Origin: Amycolatopsis balhimycina FH 1894
Lineage (GTDB): Bacteria; Actinomycetota; Actinomycetes; Mycobacteriales; Pseudonocardiaceae
Length of the DNA: 64,000 nucleotides
NCBI RefSeq assembly: GCF_000384295.1
Contig: NZ_KB913037.1
Coordinates: forward strand, 2,399,975-2,463,974
Direction of reading: 5' to 3'
The translations under genes and the position numbers were made by a program. The notes below the pieces were generated by a model. It searched no databases. It had not been told where the DNA came from and was given only the letters and a program-made list of their open reading frames with translations. Numbering within the stretch: the first letter of the stretch is position 1; each line of letters begins with the position of its first letter. Shown here in pieces: positions 54,466-61,907 of this stretch.

Positions 54466-55088
54466 CAACCGAACCCCGAGATGTCATGCGGCCCCTGGAG
54501 TCGTTCTCACTCCAGGCGTGGCTCGACCTCAACCGAACCAACATGCTCCTGCCGATCACCAACCAAACAATCTATAAGGGTAACGATACGTTCATCGTCA
54601 TGGCCGTCGGCGGCCCGAACAACCGCAAAGACTTTCATTACAACGAGAGCGAGGAGCTGTTTATCCAGCTTAGCGGCGACATTGAGGTCGGCCTCTACAT
54701 TGACGGCAAGATCACCATACAGGAAGTCAAAGAGGGCGAGATGTTCCTCGTCCCAGCCCGTCAACCGCATCAGCCGCGGCGTCCGGCGAACACGATGGGC
54801 ATTGTGATCGAGAAGCATCGGGTGCCGACCGAGCGCGACGGTTTCCTCTACTTCTGCAACGCCTGCAACGCGAAGCTGTTCGAGCAGTACTTCGTGCTCG
54901 AGGACATCATCAAGCAGCTGCCGCTTGTCCAGCGCGCATTCTACAACTCGCTGGAGAACCGCACCTGCAGCGCCTGCAGGCACGTAACCGAGCAGCCCGA
55001 GGGCTGGTCGGACGAGGTCGCACTACTCGAAGAGGACAATCCCTACTCCGAGGATCCGCTCACCGCGATCCGTGGACGGTCGTGGTGA
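54462..55088 (+). CDS. 3-hydroxyanthranilate 3,4-dioxygenase
   Basis: A 208-residue cupin dioxygenase. It cleaves the ring of 3-hydroxyanthranilate to 2-amino-3-carboxymuconate semialdehyde. The iron ligands are H59 and E65 (FHYNESEEL) and H103 (QPHQPRRP). The substrate-binding Arg residues are R55 and R107. The C-terminal metal site of bacterial enzymes is intact: C132, C135, C169 and C172. Spacing equals the characterised Cupriavidus enzyme shifted by seven residues. The gene shows no kynurenine-pathway neighbours, so its substrate probably comes from the HpaB-type hydroxylase. Confidence 0.92.
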   Translation: MTTEPRDVMRPLESFSLQAWLDLNRTNMLLPITNQTIYKGNDTFIVMAVGGPNNRKDFHYNESEELFIQLSGDIEVGLYIDGKITIQEVKEGEMFLVPARQPHQPRRPANTMGIVIEKHRVPTERDGFLYFCNACNAKLFEQYFVLEDIIKQLPLVQRAFYNSLENRTCSACRHVTEQPEGWSDEVALLEEDNPYSEDPLTAIRGRSW

Positions 55089-55609
55089 GGACCGTTGCTT
55101 CCACCAGTAGACAATTCCGGCGCTGTGTGGGCAGTTTTCCGACCGGCGTGTGCGTGGTGGCGAGTGCGGGGGCGTCCGATCCGGCCGGCATGACGCTGAA
55201 CAGCTTCACCTCGGTGTCGCTGGAGCCGCTACTGATTGCGGTTGCCTTCGCTGACGGCACTCGGACCGGCATCGCCGTCGCGGAATCCGGAACGTTCTCA
55301 GTGTCGGTACTGGCGGCCGACCAACGCGACATCGCAGTGGCATTTGCCCGAGCGGGCGCGGACTTCCGCGAGGACCTCGTCACCCGCGACGGCGCCCGGT
55401 TCTGGGTGCCCGGCTCCGTCGCCAACCTGCACTGCTCGGTGGCGGAGACGGTGCAGGCCGGAGACCATCAGCTGGTACTGGGTCATGTCGAGGAGTTCCG
55501 TGGTCACCCGAAGCCACCGCTCGTGTTTCACTCCGGCCGCTTCAAGGAGATGCACGACGGCGGCACTGAGTTCGCCGATGATTTTTTCCTCGAACGCTTC
55601 GGCTGGTAG
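55085..55609 (+). CDS. Flavin reductase (HpaC-like partner component)
   Basis: A protein of about 174 residues with the FMN-binding split-barrel fold of flavin reductases. It reads FRRCVGSFPTGVCVV near the N-terminus, then GMTLNSFTSVSLEPLL and a C-terminal PPLVFHSGRFKEM. It should supply FADH2 to the HpaB-family monooxygenase. The start is either GTG 55085, which overlaps the dioxygenase stop as GTGA, or the adjacent GTG 55082. It is the last gene of the four-gene operon. Confidence 0.88.
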   Translation: MRTVASTSRQFRRCVGSFPTGVCVVASAGASDPAGMTLNSFTSVSLEPLLIAVAFADGTRTGIAVAESGTFSVSVLAADQRDIAVAFARAGADFREDLVTRDGARFWVPGSVANLHCSVAETVQAGDHQLVLGHVEEFRGHPKPPLVFHSGRFKEMHDGGTEFADDFFLERFGW

Positions 55610-55927
55610 TCAAAGGCCAGGTCGGCCGCAACGCGCCACAGCGGACTCCGAGGCCGCACCACACCGCACACCCTTCGAGGTTCGTGTTCACCTCGTCTTC
55701 GACCAGCTCGACTTTCGCACTCATGCGGCCGCTTGTGCCTGGGCCACCTGGACCTCCAGGATTTCCTCAGACGTGACTGGTCCGGACAGGATGACGGAAG
55801 AAATCGGGCGGCGATGATCTGGCGGCGGAGCCTGGTGAGCATACCCAGGGGCCGGTGGACTCCCCCCACCGCGACTGTGTCGACCCACTCTTTGGAATTC
55901 GACGTCGAAGGCGGTGACGAACCGTGC
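55610..55927. other. Intergenic stretch, no gene assigned
   Basis: Between the flavin reductase and the small HTH gene I see no convincing coding region. A 60-codon minus-strand frame (55542-55724) starts MSAKVELVEDEVNTNLEG, which is protein-like at its start but runs into low-quality sequence over the flavin reductase. This gap marks the change from catabolic genes to accessory DNA. Confidence 0.4.
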
Positions 55928-56212
55928 TCATCGTTCTTTACGCGGGCGTCCTCCGCCCGCTCCGGGGCCGGCCCTGCCGGCTGCCCACAGCTCGATCTCG
56001 CCTTTGCGGTCGCGGGACCAGCCGGGTGTGCGGCCGATGATGACGTCCGGTTCGGGGAAGGGGTGGGTGTCGGCGTAGCGGGTGCGCCAGTTGGCGACGG
56101 CGCGGTGGCCGATGCCGAACCAGGCGCCGATCTCGACCATGTCGACGTAGCGGTAGGTCGTGCCCGCCTCGGCGGGCGGGCCGTCCTCGACCGTGTGCTC
56201 GACGGGATCCAC
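55928..56212 (-). CDS. Small helix-turn-helix DNA-binding protein
   Basis: A 94-residue basic protein. A short acidic N-terminus is followed by YVDMVEIGAWFGIGHRAVAN, a helix-turn-helix resembling prophage AlpA or MerR-type domains, and then PFPEPDVIIGRTPGWSR, as in proteins that recognise DNA through a wing. The tail is Gly/Arg-rich. It lies 61 bases downstream of the N6-methylase-like gene and on the same strand. It may be an excisionase-like or regulatory factor of a mobile element. Function not proven. Confidence 0.65.
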   Translation of the reverse strand: MDPVEHTVEDGPPAEAGTTYRYVDMVEIGAWFGIGHRAVANWRTRYADTHPFPEPDVIIGRTPGWSRDRKGEIELWAAGRAGPGAGGGRPRKER

Positions 56213-56273
56213 CGAGCGAAATTAGCAGGTCGCGGCGGCCACCCTCGATCTTCGACGCTCCTGGCGTGTCAGG

Positions 56274-57143
56274 TCACAGCCGCTTGAGGAAGTCCAGTAC
56301 GTTCACGGCAGCGAACAGCCCGTCGGCCTGTTCGAGGAACTGGGCGCGTCGCCGCTGGGCTTCGGCGGGCCAGTCCGGCTGGGTCAGGATGTCGCCGACG
56401 TAGAGGACGATCCGGGGTCCGAGCTGCCAGATCACGCTGTTGACCGCGGTGGCGGCGACGGCGAGTTCGTCGATGTCGGCGCCCACCCAGACCATGTCCG
56501 CAGGGTTCAGGCCGCGGCTGCGGATCGTCTCGACGGCCACCCGGAAGAGACCTCCGGTGCCGACGGTGTCGTCGCAGAACGACTGGCCGGGCTTGATGTC
56601 GTCGAGGGTGAGCGCGGTCAGGGCGCGAGCGACGTCGCCGGGGGTGTACATCTGGGCGTTGACCTTCGCGTTGGCCGGTGCCCGTAGTGCGCCGAGGACC
56701 GGGCCGAGCAGGTCGGCGGCGTAGCGGCGGTCGGTGGCGGTCAGTTCGAGCTGGCGGGCGTCCAGGGCCGCGTCCGCTGTCCGCTTGATCCGGGCCCGCA
56801 GTTGCTGGTCGTTGTTCTCGAACAGCCAGCCCAGGAGTGGATAGGCCCAGGCTGTCAGGTCCGGTCGCAGGTGGAGCGTCACCGCCCAGGTGTAGCGGGC
56901 GATGGTGATGAACTCCTCGGGCGACTGCTTGCGCAGTATCTGCGCAAGTCCCGGGCCATGCTGCGCGTTCATCCCGGCCACCGCGATGGTGGCCACGACC
57001 CCCAACGGCACCGCGGGCCGTGCCGGGCCGCTGCCTTTGTGCCAGGCCTCGGCGACGTCCACCGCGATTTTCAGGGCGTGGCATTCCGCGTCGATGGGTG
57101 AGCTGGCGCCCGACTTGCCTGTTCGGTGCTTCGGATCGTTCAC
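56274..57143 (-). CDS. Short N6-adenine-methylase-like protein lacking the catalytic motif
   Basis: A protein of about 289 residues. The first ~170 residues are helical, like the N-terminal domain of type I methylase subunits. The AdoMet-binding motif appears as FCDDTVGTGGLFRVAVETI and the acidic second strand as WVGADIDELAVAATAVN. The chain ends about 55 residues later without the NPPY/F catalytic motif, so methyl transfer is unlikely. GTG at 57143 has a perfect AAGGAGG site. It is divergent from an unknown gene across a repeat-rich promoter. It may be a SAM-sensing or structural protein of a mobile element. Confidence 0.7.
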   Translation of the reverse strand: MNDPKHRTGKSGASSPIDAECHALKIAVDVAEAWHKGSGPARPAVPLGVVATIAVAGMNAQHGPGLAQILRKQSPEEFITIARYTWAVTLHLRPDLTAWAYPLLGWLFENNDQQLRARIKRTADAALDARQLELTATDRRYAADLLGPVLGALRAPANAKVNAQMYTPGDVARALTALTLDDIKPGQSFCDDTVGTGGLFRVAVETIRSRGLNPADMVWVGADIDELAVAATAVNSVIWQLGPRIVLYVGDILTQPDWPAEAQRRRAQFLEQADGLFAAVNVLDFLKRL

Positions 57144-57159
57144 GGCGTCCTCCTTCAAA

Positions 57160-57228
57160 GCAAACCTTGTTGACTTCGTACTCAACGTTTGCTTACGGTA
57201 AACCACGAGAACTTAGTACACAAGGTTT
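57160..57228. promoter_or_regulatory. Divergent promoter with three AAAC(C/G)TTG sites
   Basis: The 99-base spacer between the methylase-like gene and the divergent unknown gene has three related sites. GCAAACCTTG (57160-57169) and CAACGTTTGC (57183-57192) form an inverted repeat with nine of ten bases paired and a 13-base spacer. A third copy, ACAAGGTTT (57220-57228), points the same way as the second. A regulator could act on both genes here; the small HTH protein at 55928 is one candidate. Confidence 0.5.
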
Positions 57229-57242
57229 CTGGAGGTCGCCCG

Positions 57243-58298
57243 ATGAGTCAGCCAGCCGATTCACCTGTCTGGGAACCACCTCTTCCCCGCCAGCTGCCGA
57301 CGCTGCGCGAGCACCTGGCTGGCCACCTGCGGTCCGAGCCGGCGTACCTGTTCACGATGGCGGCGTTGAAGGCGGGCCGCGGAACGATCCGCCCTGACAC
57401 CAGCCCTGAACTTGGCGCCGCTCTCCTGCTCGAGGACGAGCACCAACGGCTGCGCCACGCACAGCTCTTCTACGTAACCGCCGACATCACGACACTGATC
57501 CGGCAGGCAGCGCCCAGCCTCAAGGATGAGTGGGGCATTCAGCCGCACGACATCCCGGCGCAGACCGGGTTCATGCTGTTCGCAGACCCGATGGCCGAGT
57601 ACGTCCGCGAAGACGGCGTGCGCATCGACATCGTGGCGGTGTCGTGGGGCGAGACCGACTTGCTTTCCAGCTCGACCGGCGGGCTGTGGGTCACGTTCTG
57701 GAGCGCCACGGACTTCACCGCCCTCCGCCGTCTCGCACGCGCCGCCGGGGCGAACCCGCGCGAGGCCGACGTCATGGCCCGGTCGCAAGCCGCGGAACTC
57801 ACCTGGGACAACGAGGTCTACATGCCGTGGGGTGCCGGGCGTCCGGAAGTGCCGGATCCCGGAGACGGAGTGCGCGCGGTCGACCCCCGGCGGACCGCCG
57901 CCGCGAAGACAACTCTGGGCTGGCTGCAAACCGTCCACGCAGCATGGATCTTCTGTACTCCCAACACACTCACCGAGACGTCCGAGGAACACCTTCCCCG
58001 CACGCAACGCATCCGCGCGGAGCGCGCCGGTCACAACGCCACGCCGGTCCGCGTCGTCTCCGTCAGCCGCAAACGCGTTCGCAGCTCCGCAAGGCCGGGA
58101 GAGCCGAGCGGTCGCACCGTCAGCGTCCGGTTCCCGGTCGCACCGTTTATCCGCAACCAGGCCTACGGCCCGGGAAGACAGTTTCGCCGCTTGACGCCGA
58201 TCGCAGGCCACTGGCGCGGACCAGCCGATGCCCCCGTACGAATCTCCAAGACGGTGAACCTCGTTGACACGCCCGTCGATCGCCGTCCGGCTTCATGA
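57243..58298 (+). CDS. Uncharacterised actinobacterial plasmid/phage-type protein
   Basis: A protein of about 351 residues with no named domain. It contains DIPAQTGFMLFADPMAEYV and SSSTGGLWVTFWSATDF in the middle and a basic C-terminal third. The end (RNQAYGPGRQFRRLTPIAGH followed by GPADAPVRISK) resembles a C-terminal motif that I recall from many uncharacterised actinomycete plasmid and phage proteins. ATG 57243 has GGAGG upstream. It is divergent from the methylase-like gene and convergent with the six-gene operon. No function is assigned. Confidence 0.7.
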   Translation: MSQPADSPVWEPPLPRQLPTLREHLAGHLRSEPAYLFTMAALKAGRGTIRPDTSPELGAALLLEDEHQRLRHAQLFYVTADITTLIRQAAPSLKDEWGIQPHDIPAQTGFMLFADPMAEYVREDGVRIDIVAVSWGETDLLSSSTGGLWVTFWSATDFTALRRLARAAGANPREADVMARSQAAELTWDNEVYMPWGAGRPEVPDPGDGVRAVDPRRTAAAKTTLGWLQTVHAAWIFCTPNTLTETSEEHLPRTQRIRAERAGHNATPVRVVSVSRKRVRSSARPGEPSGRTVSVRFPVAPFIRNQAYGPGRQFRRLTPIAGHWRGPADAPVRISKTVNLVDTPVDRRPAS

Positions 58299-58314
58299 TG
58301 GATCTGGGGCGTGG

Positions 58315-58761
58315 TCAGGAATGCAGGTCTGATGTCGGATGGATCGGCAGCCACGGCTCCGCGATACCCAAGTCCGCCCGTGCTGTTTCGACGAATGCAG
58401 TGATCGCCCGGTCGAGTGCGCGGCGTGCGGCGTCGTCTTCTGCTCGGGCCGGTTCTTCGACTGCGCCGCCGAAGCTCGGCCTGCTGCGGGCCTGGATCGC
58501 CTGAGTCCCGGCCGCGAACTGGTGCCCCGCGGTGACGAGTCGTTCCAACGTGGCGTTGAGCTCCTGGTTGCTGAAGAACGCGACCTGCACGGCAGCGGCC
58601 TCCAGCGTCGCCAGCAGCGGTGAAGGATCGACCGGGTGCCGCCCGCGCCACACGGGCGAGTGAACGAGCTGGTAGGCCGCGGCGGCGATCGCGGGAAATA
58701 GCGTGCCTTTGCGCTGCAGCACGAGGTAGCGCGCGGCGCCATCGTCAGGTGCGGCGGTCAT
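58315..58761 (-). CDS. Hypothetical protein, last gene of the six-gene accessory operon
   Basis: A 148-residue, mostly helical, Ala-rich protein, unrecognised. It includes YLVLQRKGTLFPAIAAAAYQ at the start and RRALDRAITAFVETARADLG at the end. ATG 58761 overlaps the upstream gene's stop by one base (TGATG), so translation is coupled. The frame is open upstream but without a site. Its stop lies 16 bases from the facing gene at 57243-58298. Confidence 0.6.
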   Translation of the reverse strand: MTAAPDDGAARYLVLQRKGTLFPAIAAAAYQLVHSPVWRGRHPVDPSPLLATLEAAAVQVAFFSNQELNATLERLVTAGHQFAAGTQAIQARSRPSFGGAVEEPARAEDDAARRALDRAITAFVETARADLGIAEPWLPIHPTSDLHS

Positions 58762-58994
58762 CAGGGCAGGTCGTAGCCGAGGTTCTCGGCGACGTCGTCG
58801 ACGAAATCCTCGCCGGCCACGCCGGGCTCGCGGTCCTGCACGTCCCACGCGGCGTCCTCGACGGCGTCGCCACCTTCGGTAAAGGCGTCTGCGACCAGGT
58901 CGACCAGTTCGCGGGCCTGGGCCTGGTCCAGGTCGAAACGCTGCGCCGCGGAGGTCGCGGCATAGTCGAGGTCGTTCTCGGCGTAGTCGTCCAT
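58761..58994 (-). CDS. Small acidic hypothetical protein
   Basis: A 77-residue acidic protein, read from ATG 58994, which has GGAG five bases upstream. It is rich in Asp and Glu (DDYAENDLDYAATSAAQRFD; EDFVDDVAENLGYDLP) and has no recognised domain. Upstream ATGs at 59030 and 59042 give longer versions. It is coupled to the next gene by a one-base overlap. It could be a small partner or antidote-like protein, but nothing shows that directly. Confidence 0.55.
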   Translation of the reverse strand: MDDYAENDLDYAATSAAQRFDLDQAQARELVDLVADAFTEGGDAVEDAAWDVQDREPGVAGEDFVDDVAENLGYDLP

Positions 58995-59100
58995 GTCGTC
59001 TCCGATCGCCGGCTGCTTTACCGGAGACATGTCCTCGGTCATGGGGCGTTGATGCACGGCGAGGCCGGCGTGCCCGCTGCGATCAGCTGCAGCAGCAGGC

Positions 59101-59484
59101 TCATCGATCACCGCCATGGCGACACGGGTTGAGCACGAGACGGACTTCGGCACCTCGCCACGCACCAACGTCGCCCGCGGTAGCACGGTGGTAGTGCCAG
59201 CCGGGATGGTTCGAGCTGGCCAGCGACCGGCGGCACCGGCACGGCTCGGCCTGCCACCAACCGGCATGAAGAATCTTCAGCCGGACGCCGCCGGGCGTGC
59301 CGGCGGCCCACCGGGTGAGCGCTGCCCTTGCCCGGCCGACGATCTCGCCGAGCGTCGTGCCGTGGATGAGTAGGTGGCCGTGTGCCTCCTGGTGGTCGAC
59401 GACCCACTCCACCATTTCCAGCTGCGGGACCGGCCCGCTGACGTTCTGCATCCCCACCACCCGCCTCGCCGTCGCTGAAGACAT
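59101..59484 (-). CDS. Hypothetical protein of the accessory operon
   Basis: A protein of up to 127 residues, unrecognised. Notable are VDHQEAHGHLLIHGTTLGEI and a Cys/His-bearing segment HAGWWQAEPCRCRRSL. ATG 59451 is an alternative start. It sits 18 bases after the preceding gene of the operon. The protein-like composition and its place in a co-directional series support a real gene; the function is unknown. Confidence 0.55.
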   Translation of the reverse strand: MSSATARRVVGMQNVSGPVPQLEMVEWVVDHQEAHGHLLIHGTTLGEIVGRARAALTRWAAGTPGGVRLKILHAGWWQAEPCRCRRSLASSNHPGWHYHRATAGDVGAWRGAEVRLVLNPCRHGGDR

Positions 59485-59502
59485 GGCTCCAGGGCTGTGG
59501 AT

Positions 59503-59958
59503 TCAGTCTTGATCGAGTGCGTCGATCTCAGCGCGCTGTGCCGCGGTCAGGGTGGTCATCCAGGTGTCGAAGTCCTGCAGCACCGCCAGCCGAGGGCCGC
59601 GCGCGGGCTGGACATAGGCTCGCTGCCCGGTGACGAGGTGGAGACCGACGCGCCGCCCGACGCGCCGAGCTGTGGCGACGTGCAGGGCACGACGGCGGAC
59701 GATCGCCAGGTCGAACACCGGCAGGCCCGAGCCCGCCCCGGCCGCGGTGACGATCGGGCGGATCCAGATCACGTCAGGGTCCTCGTCATCCAGGCGTACG
59801 TGGCGGGCGAGAGCAGCGCGGAACACTTCCCGGTCCTCGTCGAACACGACAAGCTCCGCGCCGGGCAGGTCGTCCCCGGCATCGTCGCCGCGTCCGGTGA
59901 GCAGATCGTCCAAGCAGGCGATGAGCTGTGCCGGGGAGAGCGGTCTGCTGTAAGTCAT
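59503..59958 (-). CDS. Hypothetical protein of the accessory operon
   Basis: A 151-residue protein with no recognised domain. It starts SRPLSPAQLIACLDDLLTGR and has alternating acidic and hydrophobic segments (DVIWIRPIVTAAGAG, LPVFDLAIVRRRALHVA). ATG 59958 overlaps the stop of the large upstream gene by four bases (ATGA), which implies coupled expression and perhaps a fixed ratio to it. No function is assigned. Confidence 0.65.
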   Translation of the reverse strand: MTYSRPLSPAQLIACLDDLLTGRGDDAGDDLPGAELVVFDEDREVFRAALARHVRLDDEDPDVIWIRPIVTAAGAGSGLPVFDLAIVRRRALHVATARRVGRRVGLHLVTGQRAYVQPARGPRLAVLQDFDTWMTTLTAAQRAEIDALDQD

Positions 59959-61907
59959 ACGGTCACGACCTTCTCGATGGGTTTGCCGGCGATCGTGGTG
60001 ACGCCCTTGGCCAGCAGCATCATGCGGATCTCGTCCCGTTGGGCCGTGCTACCGCAAAGGATCCGGCTGGGGCCTTGAGGACCGAGCAGGTCGATGCCAT
60101 CGGCGAACATGACCTCGTTGCTCGCGCTGGTGAATTTCGCAATCTTGAACGGGTCGCGAGTGGCCTTCGATACCGAGTGGTTTCCGGCCGGGTTGACCGC
60201 GCCGTAGGTGTCCGCGTTGGCGCCGTAGTAGTCCGCGCGAGCGAGCAGCCGCTCAGGCTGATCCCACACCAGACTCGGCTCCGAGCCGAGCGACGAGGTC
60301 TTACGGACGCGCAGGAACACCGAACTCGCCCCGCCGCTGAGCTTGTCCGCCCCTTCGCTCATGCCGACGCCCTGGTGCGTGCCCATCGTCGTGCGGCGCT
60401 CGGTCGAGGCCAGCACCCCCGTGGTCAACATCGCCTTCAGCCCGGCAGCCGACGTCTTGTGCACCAGCGACCGACCCACGACGGCGCCGCTGAGCTTAGG
60501 GAGTGAGTTGCCGACGTCGAAGCGGCTCCACGTCAGCCAGCCGGCCGACCGCTGCGGCGCCGGGTCATAGCCGGGACTGCCGGCCAACGCCGCGCCGTCA
60601 GCGAAGCCGGTCGCCTTGGCGACCGCGTCCCGCAGAACCTGCACCTTCGCCGGCAGAGCACGGGTGTGGGCTTCGAGCTGAATGCCCTTGGCGAAGCCGG
60701 CCAGCTGGGTATCGGTCATGCCGACGGCTTCGTGCGCGCGTTCGTAGAAGATCTCCTGCCGGACCATCTCCTCCAGGTGCTCCCCCGTCACCCGCGCAGC
60801 GGCCACCTCGGCGTACGTGCCCAGGCTCTGGGCAGTGACGTTGGCGGTGAGGTAGCTGTACTCGCCTTCGTCACGGGTCATGGGGCGGTTGGCCAGGTTG
60901 AGTTGTCCGAGGCGGCGGACGAGTTCGGGGCCGTGGCCCTCGCCTGCGGGTGCGATGACCTCGAGCCGACCGCGCAGCGAGTACTCCGACTTCGCCGGGT
61001 CATTGACACTGTAGGGGCGGTAGACGGCCTGGAACCCGTCGCCGAGGTCGATGGCGTACTCCTTGCCCAGGACGTTCGTCGCGCGGGCACCGTCCCAGCT
61101 GGCCTGCCCGGTGGTGGTGTCCAGCGTCGGCTTGATCCTGGTGGCGTCCCGCAGCACCGCGACCGCGGCCTCGCTGGACGCTTCGGGCGGCAGGGCGGGC
61201 ACCATCACCGTGACCAGCGCGGTGCCCTCATGCAGGAACGGCGCGACATGGTCGATCGGAGTACCGGTCGCGGCGGCGCACTGCACGGCCTCCAACCGGC
61301 CGACGTAGTAGTCCAACATGGCGTGCTCCACCGGGGACGCCGCGTCGCCGAGGTCTGCCGCGAGCCCTTCGATCGCGGACTCGGCGGCGGCGATCTTCTT
61401 CGCGGTCGTCGCCGGCGGCGACGTCTGCGCGTCGAGGCTGCCGTTGGTGATGTGGTGGTTCACGCTCTTGGCCGCGGCGATGATCTTCTCGGCGAGAGCG
61501 TGCTGCTCGTCGACCGGCAGCCGGCCGGTGACCTGCTGCTCGACCTGCGTCGGAACCATCTCGGGGCTGATGTTGAGCGCGTCCAGCAACTTGGCCTCCG
61601 CGTCCTCATCCACTCGCGCGTGCAGCACGATCCGCGCACCGTCCGTGCTCTCGTAGCTGACGAGCGTGGCGGTGGAGGCGAGCAGGTCGGCACCACCGAC
61701 CAGGACCGGCTCCCCGTAGGCGTGGCCGACGTCGGGGGTGAGCGGGATCGGGGTGACCGGCAGTTGTCCCGGCTCGACCTCGAGTGGTTCATCGGCGACG
61801 GGTACGAGTTCCGGTGCGTCGTCGGCCGGGGCGGGCTGCGTCTCGGTCGTGGGCTCAGCTGGCGCGATGGCGTAGGGAGTGTGGGTGGTTTTGGCGTTGG
61901 TGCCCAT
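59955..61907 (-). CDS. Large protein with ADP-ribosyltransferase-like C-terminus
   Basis: A 650-residue protein. The first ~70 residues are Pro/Ala/Thr-rich and probably disordered. The middle is a mixed fold (ARIVLHARVDEDAEAKLLDA, then helices). The last ~180 residues resemble ADP-ribosyltransferase/Tpt1-like folds: VHKTSAAGLKAMLTTGVLAS (His near residue 480), SSVFLRVRK, and NEVMFADGIDLLG (Glu near 597). It is coupled by TGATG to the upstream kinase-like gene. An effector or element-maintenance role is possible. The fold call is tentative because it rests on a few motifs. Confidence 0.6.
   Translation of the reverse strand: MGTNAKTTHTPYAIAPAEPTTETQPAPADDAPELVPVADEPLEVEPGQLPVTPIPLTPDVGHAYGEPVLVGGADLLASTATLVSYESTDGARIVLHARVDEDAEAKLLDALNISPEMVPTQVEQQVTGRLPVDEQHALAEKIIAAAKSVNHHITNGSLDAQTSPPATTAKKIAAAESAIEGLAADLGDAASPVEHAMLDYYVGRLEAVQCAAATGTPIDHVAPFLHEGTALVTVMVPALPPEASSEAAVAVLRDATRIKPTLDTTTGQASWDGARATNVLGKEYAIDLGDGFQAVYRPYSVNDPAKSEYSLRGRLEVIAPAGEGHGPELVRRLGQLNLANRPMTRDEGEYSYLTANVTAQSLGTYAEVAAARVTGEHLEEMVRQEIFYERAHEAVGMTDTQLAGFAKGIQLEAHTRALPAKVQVLRDAVAKATGFADGAALAGSPGYDPAPQRSAGWLTWSRFDVGNSLPKLSGAVVGRSLVHKTSAAGLKAMLTTGVLASTERRTTMGTHQGVGMSEGADKLSGGASSVFLRVRKTSSLGSEPSLVWDQPERLLARADYYGANADTYGAVNPAGNHSVSKATRDPFKIAKFTSASNEVMFADGIDLLGPQGPSRILCGSTAQRDEIRMMLLAKGVTTIAGKPIEKVVTV

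Noticed and set aside
55291..55300. GGAACGTTCT inside the flavin reductase gene, similar to the IclR palindrome core.
   Set aside because: It lies within coding sequence without flanking arms and is best explained as chance.
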